From: Aquimarina algicola
Lineage (GTDB): Bacteria; Bacteroidota; Bacteroidia; Flavobacteriales; Flavobacteriaceae
Assembly (NCBI RefSeq): GCF_006443095.1
Contig: NZ_VFWZ01000008.1
Span: forward strand, 124,001 to 188,000
Direction of reading: 5' to 3'
DNA length: 64,000 nt
The notes beneath the pieces were generated by a model. That model saw nothing but the letters and a program-made list of their open reading frames with translations, did no database searches and was not told where the DNA came from. Shown piece by piece: positions 17,401-25,902 of this stretch (the first letter of the stretch is position 1; every line of letters begins with the position of its first letter). The translations under genes were made by a program, and so were the position numbers.

Positions 17401-19958
17401 AGCGTTTGCAAAAAGCACATGATATAGAAGCCTCGATCACAAAAACGCATAAAAAAGCTGTTGATACCTTTGGGGTTGCACTTACACAAGATACGCTCAA
17501 CTGGATACACAATACGCAACAAGAAAAGGAAGTGTTATTACAACAATGGATCAATAATACAAACAGAGATTATCTGGACTTTCTGATCCAAATGAAAGAT
17601 AAATATAATAGCCTCCAAGAGCAATGTAATGCAATGGGGTTGTCTATAAAACATCTTACTTTATCCCAGTTAGAAGATCAACTAACAGACATCAAGCAAG
17701 GTTTGGTAGTATTTCATGAATATAAACCGTATATTAAACAGCTACATGAAGTAACGGCAGCATTAAGAACGATTTTACAACATAAAAAATGGTCTGTAGA
17801 AGAATTTGAGTTTAATATTGCATATGCTGCATTACACAACATTTATAAAAACGAATCAGATTTTGCAGATTTGGATGCCACAGCATTACAGCAAAGTATT
17901 CTTAATATAAGTACATTACTGCAAGATTATTATGAAAGTAACGTAGAAATTATAGGAGCCGAAGTACGACAAGGGTTTCTAAATAAAATTAGACTTACAG
18001 AAACCCCGGTTTCTCAGCTTACTAAAGAAGAAAAAGAAGACAAAAAACGGTTAAACAGTGCTCGCAGAATTCTCGAAAATGAGTTTAATAAATCCATGAG
18101 ATACAAACCAATTAGAGAACTGGTATCGGGCGAAACCAATGAGTTGATTACAGATATAAAGCCGGTATGGTTGATGAGTCCGTTAAGTGTTTCTGATACT
18201 ATGCCGATCAAGATCGAGATGTTTGATGTTGTTATTTATGATGAAGCAAGCCAGATTACTGTAGAAGAGGCTGTACCTGCATTGTTTAGAACCAATCAAA
18301 CAATAGTAGTAGGCGACGAGATGCAAATGCCACCGACTAACTTTTTTGCAGCAACAAATTATGCAGATGAAGAAGAAGAGGAAACTGAAGAAAAAATAGG
18401 CATTAGCCTAGATGCCGATAGTATTCTTAATCAAGGAACACGCAAATTATCATCTGTCATGCTTGGGTGGCATTATCGAAGTAAGCGTGAGAGCCTGATT
18501 AGTTTTAGCAACACAGCATTTTATAAAAAGCGATTACTCACTATACCTGATCAAAAAATAAATCAAAATGTACAGGATGTTATACCCCCAATTACCAATA
18601 CAAGTGATGAGGTCGATATCAACGAAATTTTAGAACGAAGTATCAGCTTTTATCATTTGGAAAATGGAGTGTATGAAAAAAGAAGAAATACAGAAGAAGC
18701 GATCTATATTGCTAATATCATTTCACAGTTATTAAAGAGTAATTGTAATAAAAGTATAGGAGTTGTAGCCTTTTCAAAAGACCAGCAATCCGAAATAGAA
18801 TTAGCGCTGGAAACCTTATCGAACAAAGACCCTGAGTTTGATCTCTTGCTGGAAGAAGAATATCAACGATTTGATGAAGATCAGTTTAATGGATTATTTG
18901 TAAAAAATCTTGAAAATGTACAAGGTGATGAGCGCGATATTATTATTCTAAGTATTTGCTACGGCTTTAATGCACATGGTAGAATGCTGATGAATTTTGG
19001 CCCGATAAACAGAAGCGGAGGCGAAAAAAGGCTCAATGTAATTTTCTCCAGAGCAAAAGAGCATATGGTAGTCGTGACTTCTATTCTTGATAAAGAGATT
19101 AAAAATGAATACAATCCCGGAGCCAATTATTTCAAGAAGTTTTTGTCTTATGCAAAATTTATTTCAGATGGTAGACTCAACGATGCTAATGTAGTACTAG
19201 ATAGTATTTATCAAAATGAACACCAGATAAAAGTACAGTCAGTGAGCCTTATTGCCCACCAGATTAAAGAAATATTTGTATCCAAAGGTTACGATGTAGA
19301 CGAATCTATAGGACAATCCCATTTTAAATGCGATTTGGGGATCAAAGCCAAAGAAGGGCAAAAATATCTACTTGGTATTATGATCGACAGAAGCTCATTT
19401 TATGAAAATGAAAATATCATCGAGCAATACTGTCAAAAGTCTAAAATATTAGAAGGGTTTGGATGGAGAATTGTAAGAATTTTTGCCAAAGACTGGTTTG
19501 AAAAACAAGAACATTGTATCCAACAGATTGAATCTATATTAAATGGTGAGTTTACAATACTCAATCGATCTGTAGATGTCGAAAAACTAATCTCTAATCA
19601 CATCATTAAACAAGAGATAGTAGATCAAAACCGTAATGGTAATACAACTGTAAAAGAAAAAGTTGATACAACAATTACAGAAGAAAAAGCTGATGAACCA
19701 AATACATCTCAAAAAAACAAGAAAGATACTCAACAATTACATCCTGATATCGACTTTACAAGATTAGAGTTTACCTCAGAAAGAAGTAATAAATTTTGGG
19801 AGATTGGCCAGGACAACAATACATTGATCATTCGCTACGGTAGAATAGGCAATACACCACAGGTATTATCAAAATCGTATAAAGATACGTATGAGGCTAC
19901 AAAAGAAATGGAAAAACTCATTACTAAAAAGAAAAACAAAGGATATCAAAACACTTAA
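14475..19958 (+). CDS. DUF4011 / SF1 helicase / Vsr-like nuclease / WGR protein
   Basis: 1827 residues. In order: residues about 10-215 look like a degenerate protein-kinase C-lobe (YDPLTDIFVAGQLL near 138; YREDRTTSVEEV near 197) without HRD or DFG motifs. DUF4011 lies near 240-500 (core NRLFDISRRNKLLYF). SF1 helicase: Walker A GPPGTGKS at 641, coiled insert 700-1180, Walker B YDEAS with Asp1256, VVGDEMQMPP at about 1280, motif VI RLNVIFSRAKEH at about 1520. A Vsr/MTES_1575-like nuclease fold spans 1585-1690 (CDLGI, GWRIVRIFAKDWF), with the usual Glu of GIExD replaced by Met (GIMID). A WGR-type domain is at 1765-1827, with YGRIG in place of WGR. DUF4011-helicase-Vsr proteins have been reported as phage-defence candidates. 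Coupled to the M48 gene upstream. Confidence 0.88.
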   Translation: MNTQEHAFFDLLIKIKEYGQIKSRDFVAYVIPFLKQLNDYRAQNKVAFLTSVNKITIDKGFLYLDKEGEDFVLTSEEIFTKNINDSVLTVEENYVEYNDISSGTVKRTNLNIVEDTHAKIDRPVYFLNYYPWDYHQGVYDPLTDIFVAGQLLASLAFGLDFRQKEELSSFVENRERLYFLNKNLHPTIIDVIYEMTALYREDRTTSVEEVIVKLENYREYNPENYVDLTNTEGFRRQDVSERNTWILSRLRNRLFDISRRNKLLYFSSKNKFVNLTINSVPLLLDYKNITENDLIYWSEGIKTKIVDTKKIRLNQYLDFENNRFLAPSLNSIRLEAKKSKDEYGFSQLRTVIAFLHWYNYKENEEERITSPLLLIPTEITKKKGVQDQFDLSFYDGEAEVNPILIHYFKELYDIILPDYINLETTSIENLIASIQSQIDTGNTGIRFKWRKKPKIQLIHSIAKKNYNLKRKKLNNRSKGINLRSFSYSYQSKNYEPLGLQIFKKHIKSKNAVLEAIINDDIKPNVQSIIPEKKTTFYHNDNDGEINPLVWEVDTCNVTLGNFRYRKMSLVSDYNHIIDSKIKDDIFEKIFSERPKHIDLDAYKTVMSHDDLLNNYPIITADPTQWKAVQIAKSGESYIIQGPPGTGKSQTITNLIADYIARRKKVLFVCEKRAALDVVYHRLKNKKLDDLCCLIHDSQTDKKEFIQDLKKTYEDFLTNKVNHNSIQKRRHAIIQLIDQELSSLNYFHQTMKEGTVSPLELYQILLTYTEHATPLTPDDLEQLPTIKEWQQHKSWITQWTKELNKSISEYNLAKVSFEILGSKNPKSKVRELLTDSFYTLDALIERVEVLSFEEAEDQTFFDFDKHFALAQEISKVYEADKLLVFESNSYEYRDFLKLKKELDTLEESKAEQDQKTVNWIQKPDADETSFALQKWKSYKSSVFRFFNPGFYKLKKQITETYDFTKHSIKPDITDVLERLQKAHDIEASITKTHKKAVDTFGVALTQDTLNWIHNTQQEKEVLLQQWINNTNRDYLDFLIQMKDKYNSLQEQCNAMGLSIKHLTLSQLEDQLTDIKQGLVVFHEYKPYIKQLHEVTAALRTILQHKKWSVEEFEFNIAYAALHNIYKNESDFADLDATALQQSILNISTLLQDYYESNVEIIGAEVRQGFLNKIRLTETPVSQLTKEEKEDKKRLNSARRILENEFNKSMRYKPIRELVSGETNELITDIKPVWLMSPLSVSDTMPIKIEMFDVVIYDEASQITVEEAVPALFRTNQTIVVGDEMQMPPTNFFAATNYADEEEEETEEKIGISLDADSILNQGTRKLSSVMLGWHYRSKRESLISFSNTAFYKKRLLTIPDQKINQNVQDVIPPITNTSDEVDINEILERSISFYHLENGVYEKRRNTEEAIYIANIISQLLKSNCNKSIGVVAFSKDQQSEIELALETLSNKDPEFDLLLEEEYQRFDEDQFNGLFVKNLENVQGDERDIIILSICYGFNAHGRMLMNFGPINRSGGEKRLNVIFSRAKEHMVVVTSILDKEIKNEYNPGANYFKKFLSYAKFISDGRLNDANVVLDSIYQNEHQIKVQSVSLIAHQIKEIFVSKGYDVDESIGQSHFKCDLGIKAKEGQKYLLGIMIDRSSFYENENIIEQYCQKSKILEGFGWRIVRIFAKDWFEKQEHCIQQIESILNGEFTILNRSVDVEKLISNHIIKQEIVDQNRNGNTTVKEKVDTTITEEKADEPNTSQKNKKDTQQLHPDIDFTRLEFTSERSNKFWEIGQDNNTLIIRYGRIGNTPQVLSKSYKDTYEATKEMEKLITKKKNKGYQNT

Positions 19959-19966
19959 TTATTAAT

Positions 19967-19985
19967 GAAGTCAAGATGACTTCAA
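19967..19985. other. 8-bp stem hairpin after the helicase gene
   Basis: Arms TGAAGTCA and TGACTTCA around an AGA loop, 9 nt after the helicase stop. There is no T-tract, so it may act as an RNA 3'-end stabiliser or weak terminator rather than a canonical terminator. Confidence 0.5.
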
Positions 19986-20009
19986 TATAGAATTAAAACC
20001 TGCAAGATT

Positions 20010-20393
20010 ATGGTAACAAAACGGATGGTTATTAATCTCAAAACGATCCTAAAGGCAAAATTATATTTCTTTTTGAGAAGGAGTATTTGGAGATATATGT
20101 TAGGAGCTTTCATTTTTGCATACGTATCACCAATAGAGTCACTGGGAATAGCACGTTCTTTTGCTTTGTATTTTTTTGGATTGATTGCATTTGTCCTGCT
20201 ATTATTATTGATAAGTGCCAAGATACAAGCTAAAAAGATACGATATGATGCCGATGTTATTTTTTATGAAGATCATATAACCATTACCCATAGAAACAAA
20301 GATTTGGTTGAGACCAAAGATTGGAGTTGGATCAAAAAAATTGATGATCAAAAAGATGCTCTTCATTTGATTGTAAATAAAAGAACACGATAA
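20010..20393 (+). CDS. YcxB-like membrane protein, prematurely terminated
   Basis: 127 residues. Two transmembrane helices (about 30-48 and 52-72), then a cytosolic sheet domain (VIFYEDHITITHR..LVETKDWSWIKKI..LHLIVNK) typical of YcxB-like proteins. The reading frame stops at TAA (20391-20393), but in the same frame the next 26 codons restore the expected C-terminal YcxB tail (ISKDAITEEDLMFFREKK), ending in TGA at 20472. A single in-frame nonsense codon therefore separates body and tail. Either this is a recent pseudogene, or a sequencing error or readthrough is involved. Confidence 0.65.
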   Translation: MVTKRMVINLKTILKAKLYFFLRRSIWRYMLGAFIFAYVSPIESLGIARSFALYFFGLIAFVLLLLLISAKIQAKKIRYDADVIFYEDHITITHRNKDLVETKDWSWIKKIDDQKDALHLIVNKRTR

Positions 20394-20474
20394 ATGATGT
20401 CTATTTCAAAAGATGCAATTACCGAAGAAGATCTTATGTTTTTTCGAGAAAAGAAATCTCAACTTAATTTGTGA
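20394..20474 (+). pseudogene. Detached in-frame C-terminal tail of the YcxB-like gene
   Basis: 26 codons from ATG ATG to TGA, directly after and in frame with the TAA of the preceding ORF. The encoded ISKDAITEEDLMFF is the helix that normally ends a YcxB-like domain. Compare the preceding entry. Confidence 0.6.
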
Positions 20475-20533
20475 CAGTGTATAATGCATAATGGGATAAT
20501 AAATTGAAAAGGAGTTTTAAATTAATATAAAAA

Positions 20534-20890
20534 ATGAGTTACGATTTAGACTTTTGGAAGTATAAGAAAGGGATATATTTAGACAATCAGGAAGTTTATG
20601 AAAAATGTTCTGATGCACAAACTATAGATGGCTTAGAGGATTTACCCATTGAATCTATTTTGAGAGATGTTCAAAAAGAATTTACCAGCTGGAAAATGAA
20701 TGATAGTAATATAGATTTTGAAAACCCCAATGGAAATGGTAGTTTTCAAATATTTACTACCAAACAATTTGTTCGATTTGATTGCTACAGAATGAGTGGA
20801 GAGGATATGAATAGAATAATTGATATAATGTATGAATTTGGTTGTCCACTTTATGACCCTCAGGTGCCTCAACGGTATGATCAAGAATAA
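20534..20890 (+). CDS. Hypothetical protein (MSYDLDFWKYK type)
   Basis: 118 residues, acidic, no signal peptide or membrane segment. It begins MSYDLDFWKY, a start shared by a group of small cytoplasmic proteins often seen next to toxin genes or as solitary immunity-like genes; this resemblance is from memory and no family name is claimed. A predicted alternation of helix (IESILRDVQKEF) and strands (SFQIFTTKQFVRFDCY) suggests a compact alpha/beta fold. No partner toxin is visible. Confidence 0.6.
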   Translation: MSYDLDFWKYKKGIYLDNQEVYEKCSDAQTIDGLEDLPIESILRDVQKEFTSWKMNDSNIDFENPNGNGSFQIFTTKQFVRFDCYRMSGEDMNRIIDIMYEFGCPLYDPQVPQRYDQE

Positions 20891-21038
20891 AAACTATTTA
20901 CACTATCAATAATCATAACATAATTCAATAATGATAAAAATGCTAGTGATCAAGTATATATGATTATCAACATTTACAAATGGTTAACCACATAGAAATA
21001 CATATTATTTTAGTAGCAAACATTAGATCGAAGTAAAA

Positions 21039-21443
21039 ATGGAATTTCCCAAAATCATATTTATAATTATAGTGTTAATTATTACTGGTTATATCATTTG
21101 GAATATCAAAATTTATAAACGTAAAAAGAATTCAAAGGGATTAATTCGAAATATGATTTTATCGATTCTAATTGTCGGATTTAGTTGGATTTGGTTTGTG
21201 CCAGTGTATGTTGGGCAATGGGGAGAATCTCCTGTTTGTAAGTTCAGGTTTCAAGTATTTGTGTATGAAACTCATTCTTATTCTGGATATGGAGACATAC
21301 AAGATATATTAATAAAAACCAGACCCAGAAAATATGGAATGAGAGATTTTTATAAAAAAATAGGCGGTTGGAAAGAATATTTTGGATTACAAAAATCAGA
21401 CTATCAAACCTATGAAGAGTATTTTGGAAAAGAAACAGAATAA
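21039..21443 (+). CDS. Small membrane protein, hypothetical
   Basis: 134 residues with two transmembrane helices (about 5-22, IIFIIIVLIITGYIIW, and about 40-58, MILSILIVGFSWIWFVPVYV). The soluble tail carries aromatic residues and a YQTYEEYF motif. No family recognised. Its stop is followed by TGCTAAC at 21453, the 5' core seen in the cassette-type elements further right, so this may be the first recognisable cassette. Confidence 0.6.
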   Translation: MEFPKIIFIIIVLIITGYIIWNIKIYKRKKNSKGLIRNMILSILIVGFSWIWFVPVYVGQWGESPVCKFRFQVFVYETHSYSGYGDIQDILIKTRPRKYGMRDFYKKIGGWKEYFGLQKSDYQTYEEYFGKETE

Positions 21444-21452
21444 TAAAACGTT

Positions 21453-21675
21453 TGCTAACGTGATTTCTTATGCAATTATCGTTTCAATTAATCCCAATAA
21501 CTATACTAATAGTTATTGGATACTAGATGTTTAATTAAAATTTGTAGACAAATAGATTTATATACACCATCACAAGAAAACCAAAAAAAGATGAGATAGC
21601 AGAAATTTGCTCATGTTCTTTAACTTGTCTAAAATGGACAAACAACTTGTACTATACTGACCTTACTTTTATCGT
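21453..21675. repeat. Possible cassette-type element 5' end and gene-free stretch
   Basis: TGCTAACGTGATTTCTTATG..AATTAT resembles the consensus start of the intergenic elements between 33 and 62 kb (TGCTAACAAtgTATAA..AATTGC). No matching 3' core is evident before 21676. The remainder is AT-rich with no ORF. Confidence 0.35.
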
Positions 21676-21855
21676 ATGAAAAATTATAAATTTGGCAGTT
21701 ACTGGTTTCTAGGTCTATTTGGTCTGATCGGCTTTTATAAACTACCAACAATGGTAGATTATTTTCAAGGTCAAGAGTCGATTTGGCAACTACTTAATAT
21801 ACTTTGGTTCTCTTGGTTTTCTTACTTTATACCAAAGAAAGTAAACTCAAGATAA
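21676..21855 (+). CDS. Small membrane protein (59 aa)
   Basis: 59 residues: MKNYKFGSYWFLGLFGLIGF then KLPTMVDYF, followed by a Trp-rich second helix (LNILWFSWFSYFIPKK). Two short hydrophobic helices make an integral membrane microprotein. Similar FGxIGFYKLP..WFxWFxYFxP proteins occur next to DNA-binding regulators in Firmicutes and Bacteroidota, but no regulator is adjacent here. The regular ATG, a proper stop and the conserved aromatic pattern make it likely a real gene. Confidence 0.55.
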   Translation: MKNYKFGSYWFLGLFGLIGFYKLPTMVDYFQGQESIWQLLNILWFSWFSYFIPKKVNSR

Positions 21856-22012
21856 TGAACTTCGCCAGTACTTTCAATAACTACGAGCTATAAAAAGAAT
21901 CATTTTGTTGAAAAAAGGAGATAAAAGAATGTCTAAAATTTGTAGTGAAATATAGATAAACTTTTTGATCCAGATATAAAATACGTACATCTACCTATCA
22001 AAAACTAATACT

Positions 22013-22894
22013 ATGAGTTTTGCAAGACTTATCTCTCTGTTTGAGGAATCGCCCTTTATGACTTATATTGCTTATTTTTTCATTTTCAATATGGCTATTA
22101 TAATCTTAGAAATTATTATAGACGTAATTACTGCAAAAAAAAGAAGATGGAAAGACTCATTAGCTAATTTCAGTATATTTTTAATTAATCAAATATTAGA
22201 AAAAACGATTGTAGGTACTCTCGGGATTATTGTATTAATGCCTTTTCATTATTTTACACCTTTCTCTATCCCCGAAAGTTGGTGGTCTTGGGTTTGTGCT
22301 ATAATTGCTGCAGATTTTACCTATTATTGGATGCATAGGATAGAACATGAACATAGGATTTTGTGGGCAAATCATAGTGTACATCATTCTTCAAAAGATT
22401 ATAATTTAACGATCTCACTTAGATTGAGTATAGTAGAACCTTTAATTGAATGGGTATTTCTCGTTCCTATGGTACTCATTGGGTTTAGCCCTTTTCAAGC
22501 TATAGTAGGTCTGATATTTGTAGCTCAGTTTCAAACCTGGATACATACAGAGCGCATTACAAAACTAGGTTGGTTAGATTTAGTTTTTAACACCCCCTCT
22601 GTTCACAGGGTGCATCATGGATCAAATAGAAAATACTTAGATAAAAACTATGGTGGGATTACTATGATATGGGATCATATTTTTGGAACATATCAGAGAG
22701 AAGAAGAAAAAGTAATATATGGATTAACTAAACCTATCAATACCAATAATCCATTAAAAATTAATTTTATAGAATACAAAAATATTTGGCAAGACGTAAA
22801 AAAGTGTAGAACACTTAAAGATAAACTTCGTATTATTTTTGGAAATCTTGTTTGGAAACCAAAGTATTTTACTGAAAAATCTAAACAAAAATAG
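22013..22894 (+). CDS. Sterol desaturase / fatty acid hydroxylase family protein
   Basis: 293 residues, integral membrane, with 4-5 hydrophobic segments. The three His boxes of the di-iron membrane hydroxylases are present: HRIEHE (H108), HSVHHS (H121) and HRVHHG (H198), plus the family motif HTERITKLG..FNTPSVHR. Members hydroxylate or desaturate lipids, sterols or carotenoid-like substrates using O2; the substrate here is unknown. It is monocistronic, with 350 nt downstream carrying the promoter of the secreted protease gene. Confidence 0.88.
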   Translation: MSFARLISLFEESPFMTYIAYFFIFNMAIIILEIIIDVITAKKRRWKDSLANFSIFLINQILEKTIVGTLGIIVLMPFHYFTPFSIPESWWSWVCAIIAADFTYYWMHRIEHEHRILWANHSVHHSSKDYNLTISLRLSIVEPLIEWVFLVPMVLIGFSPFQAIVGLIFVAQFQTWIHTERITKLGWLDLVFNTPSVHRVHHGSNRKYLDKNYGGITMIWDHIFGTYQREEEKVIYGLTKPINTNNPLKINFIEYKNIWQDVKKCRTLKDKLRIIFGNLVWKPKYFTEKSKQK

Positions 22895-23090
22895 CATTGT
22901 ATTTTGCTAAATAAAATCACATATTTTTTTGAGGCAAATGCAATTTTTTTTGAAATAATAATCGATATTATTCTGGTTAGGATTGTTAATGCAAGTTAAA
23001 CACTGTTAATTTCTGTTAATTTGGTATGAATATTAAAGCTATTGTTTTTTTAGGATATATGTTATAAGATTTTTCTGGTTAAATACTTTT

Positions 23091-23123
23091 TTTGCATTGT
23101 TTTTACAAGTATCTTAAGTTTGT
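23091..23123 (+). promoter_or_regulatory. Bacteroidota-type promoter of the protease gene
   Basis: TTTG at 23091-23094 and TAAGTTTGT at 23115-23123, 20 nt apart, fit the Bacteroidota sigma-ABfr consensus (TTTG, 19-21 nt, TAnnTTTG). Transcription would start about 120 nt before the protease ATG. The rest of 22895-23250 shows no other features. Confidence 0.65.
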
Positions 23124-23250
23124 AACATATTCTCTTTAATTCTAATTTTTTCTTCTTAATTGTGGTAATTTAATCAGTTATCACGCGGTTTTTCCACAGT
23201 ACAGTTTTTAATTTAATCCCTACATTTAGGTAACTCTTAAAACTTAACAT

Positions 23251-24927
23251 ATGAAAACAATTATTTTATTTGCAGCAGCGATATTTTGCTCTTTTATATC
23301 GTTTGGCCAAGTTACAAATGAAGGAAAACCCGCTAGCTGGGAAACCTCTTTTAAATCTTCAAAAAAGAGTATTTCAGAAATTAAAATGCCCTCTTTTAAT
23401 TTAGAAAAAATTAAATCAGAAGATAAGGTTAATGATTCTGATAGATCCACGCCCTATAGATTCGGTCATGAGTTTAAAGTAAATGTAGATATCAAAAAAG
23501 ATGGAACATTAGATGTTCTTCCAAACGGAGATCATATTTATAGAATAGCAATTTACTCTGAAGGCGCAAAGACACTAAATTTTGTTTTTAATAGATACAA
23601 TGTACCTACAGGAGCTACCATTTATTTATATAGTGATGATAAAACAGATTTGTTAGGAGCATACACCAATGTATTTAATCGCCCTGATCAAATGCTGGGA
23701 ACCTGGATGGTAGCAGGAGAAAAAGTATGGATAGAATATAGAGAGCCTAAAGATGTTGTTGGTCAAGGGGATATAAATTTGGGAAGAGTAATCCACGGAT
23801 ATCGATCTGTAACTGATGTTGAGATCAAACAGAAAGCATTAAATGATTCTGGCGATTGTAATGTAGATGTAGACTGTAATATTGGTACAGGTAATGCGAT
23901 CAAAAATAGATTAAAGCACTCTGTAGCTTTTGTTATCATGCAAGGTTTTGTTTGTTCGGGTAACTTAATAAACAACACAAACAATGATGGCGCTCCTTTC
24001 TTTTTGACAGCAAACCATTGTGATGCAGGACCAGAATCTACTTGGGCATTTCGTTTCAACTGGATTAGTCCAAACCCTTCTTGCGCTACAACAGCAAATA
24101 GTACAAATACCTCAGTAAATCAAACCACTAGTGGAGCTACCAGATTGGCTAGAAATTCAAAATCTGATGTAAAACTCTTGCGATTAGATGGAGGTTTAGG
24201 CAATAACTGGGATTTAGAATTTGCAGGATGGGACCGTTCAGGCAGAGTGCCAACACGTTTTACTCTTGGGATTCATCACCCGGCGGGAGATATTATGAAA
24301 GTATGTAGAGATGATACCTCACCACAAAAGTTTACTAGAAGTTTTAATGGAAATCCATCTACAGAAATGTGGAGAATTAACAATTGGGATGTGGGAGTTA
24401 CAGAAGGAGGATCATCAGGATCTGCACTTTTTGATAGAAGAGGAAGAATCATAGGTCAATTAGCCGGTGGATTTGCAGCATGTTCTGGAACCAATGATAA
24501 TGGTCAAGAAGACTGGTATGGTAGATTTGATATCTCTTGGAATTTTGGAAATTCTAACAGTACAAGACTTTCTAACTGGTTAGATCCAAACAATACAGGT
24601 GCTACTACTCTTAATTCTATTTCTAGTAATAATGTTAAAGTTGATGATACTGTTTCAGTTGCAGATCAAAATAACGAATTAACTAGTGATGTAGCAGTAT
24701 TATACCCTAATCCAACAGATGGAGTCCTTAATATCGTTAACAACTCGGGGAGTAAATTAACATACAACCTCCTTAGTATAACAGGACAAGAAGTAAGAAA
24801 AGGAGAACTTACTGAGCGCAATACAGTGTTAGATATGAGATCAACTGGTAGCGGAGTGTATTTTATATCCATCACCGATACATCAAATAATAAAAATATC
24901 ACCAAGAGAATTGTTATTGATAAATAG
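23251..24927 (+). CDS. Secreted trypsin-fold protease with T9SS C-terminal domain
   Basis: 558 residues. Signal peptide 1-20 (ends SFGQ), a propeptide-like beta region to about 195, then an S1/S46-like serine protease domain similar to lysyl endopeptidases: Cys-rich DCNVDVDCN, His256 in FLTANHCD, Asp near 306 in SDVKLLRLDGG, and Ser389 in GGSSGSALFD. The last 75 residues are a type A Por secretion/sorting domain (LYPNPTDGVLNI, GQEVRKGEL, GVYFISI..KRIVI), which directs export by the type IX system and cell-surface attachment or release. A strong terminator follows. Confidence 0.92.
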   Translation: MKTIILFAAAIFCSFISFGQVTNEGKPASWETSFKSSKKSISEIKMPSFNLEKIKSEDKVNDSDRSTPYRFGHEFKVNVDIKKDGTLDVLPNGDHIYRIAIYSEGAKTLNFVFNRYNVPTGATIYLYSDDKTDLLGAYTNVFNRPDQMLGTWMVAGEKVWIEYREPKDVVGQGDINLGRVIHGYRSVTDVEIKQKALNDSGDCNVDVDCNIGTGNAIKNRLKHSVAFVIMQGFVCSGNLINNTNNDGAPFFLTANHCDAGPESTWAFRFNWISPNPSCATTANSTNTSVNQTTSGATRLARNSKSDVKLLRLDGGLGNNWDLEFAGWDRSGRVPTRFTLGIHHPAGDIMKVCRDDTSPQKFTRSFNGNPSTEMWRINNWDVGVTEGGSSGSALFDRRGRIIGQLAGGFAACSGTNDNGQEDWYGRFDISWNFGNSNSTRLSNWLDPNNTGATTLNSISSNNVKVDDTVSVADQNNELTSDVAVLYPNPTDGVLNIVNNSGSKLTYNLLSITGQEVRKGELTERNTVLDMRSTGSGVYFISITDTSNNKNITKRIVIDK

Positions 24928-24950
24928 CGACAATCTTTACAATGATAACA

Positions 24951-24988
24951 AAAAGGTTTTGTGAACATCTTTCACAAAACCTTTTTTT
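24951..24988 (+). terminator. Rho-independent terminator of the protease gene
   Basis: A 15-bp stem (AAAAGGTTTTGTGAA with TTCACAAAACCTTTT) around a 5-nt loop, continuing into a run of seven T. Confidence 0.9.
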
Positions 24989-25383
24989 GATACCTGCCAA
25001 TAATTAGGTAACTGCATGAAATCATCAATATTAAACTATAAATATCTTTTGTTTGAACCTTAAAAACTTAATAGAACACATTACATTAGTAGAGCAACTA
25101 ATGGACCACCAATCATTAATTAAGGATTATAAACAATGCTAATCAAAAGCTTATTCTTAAGCTAAAAACGTTCTTATCTAGATGTATTTATGATCGGATT
25201 AAAAAAATAATCTAAAGTAGAAGTCTGTAAAAAAACTGGCAAAAGATTGCTGATTTTTGAGAATACAACTAATTTTAGAAAACAAAAATGATACTGTTAG
25301 TTAAGGATAGATAATTGTAATCATTTTATAAATGTTTTAGGTACTTGTATGCTGTTCTAACCAATTAAAGAAAATAATTGAAA
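24989..25383. other. Gene-free AT-rich stretch
   Basis: About 395 nt without an ORF longer than 20 codons on either strand that looks coding. No clear palindrome, promoter match or repeat was found by eye. Confidence 0.5.
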
Positions 25384-25875
25384 ATGGGAATATTTGATAG
25401 ATTTAAAAAATCAAAAAAAGAGCGTAAAGAACAATCAAAAGTTGATACTACAGATCAATTAGATGATTTTACAATAGATATAATGAAGTCAGCTGATTTC
25501 TTTGTTTCTAATACCTCTAATAGGTTTTCTGGACTAGATTATTCTGTAAAAAGTCTTGAACAAGTAGATAATGCCTTAGAAGAAGCTTCTGATTTTTATG
25601 ATGAAATGACATCTGAGCAACAACAAAATATAATTTCTACTACTGGGTCTTATATTTTTGAAGTAGCCAGAAAAAACTTTGGCGGGAAATACTTTTGGTA
25701 TGATAAATTAAACCAACCAATTTTTGTTACTGGACAACCTGAATTTGAAGTCTCTATTTTAGTGTTTGAAAAAGTTAAAGGAAGACTTGAAAACGGTAAA
25801 GAAGATAACATACCTTTCTATTTTGCAGGTTATATTGAAAGAGTTAAAAACAAACAATCGGGAATGATCGTATAA
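25384..25875 (+). CDS. Hypothetical cytoplasmic protein
   Basis: 163 residues from the ATG at 25384 (MGIFDRFKKSKKERKEQ, a basic amphipathic start seen in many short cytoplasmic proteins). A TTG two codons upstream is unlikely. The remainder has a helix-rich first half and a strand pair FWYDKLNQPIFVTGQPEFEVSIL with an NGKEDNIPFYFAGY turn. No family recognised. It is 27 nt ahead of a glyoxalase-like gene in the same direction. Confidence 0.6.
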   Translation: MGIFDRFKKSKKERKEQSKVDTTDQLDDFTIDIMKSADFFVSNTSNRFSGLDYSVKSLEQVDNALEEASDFYDEMTSEQQQNIISTTGSYIFEVARKNFGGKYFWYDKLNQPIFVTGQPEFEVSILVFEKVKGRLENGKEDNIPFYFAGYIERVKNKQSGMIV

Positions 25876-25902
25876 AGTTGATTGCAACCCGACCTAGAAA
25901 AT

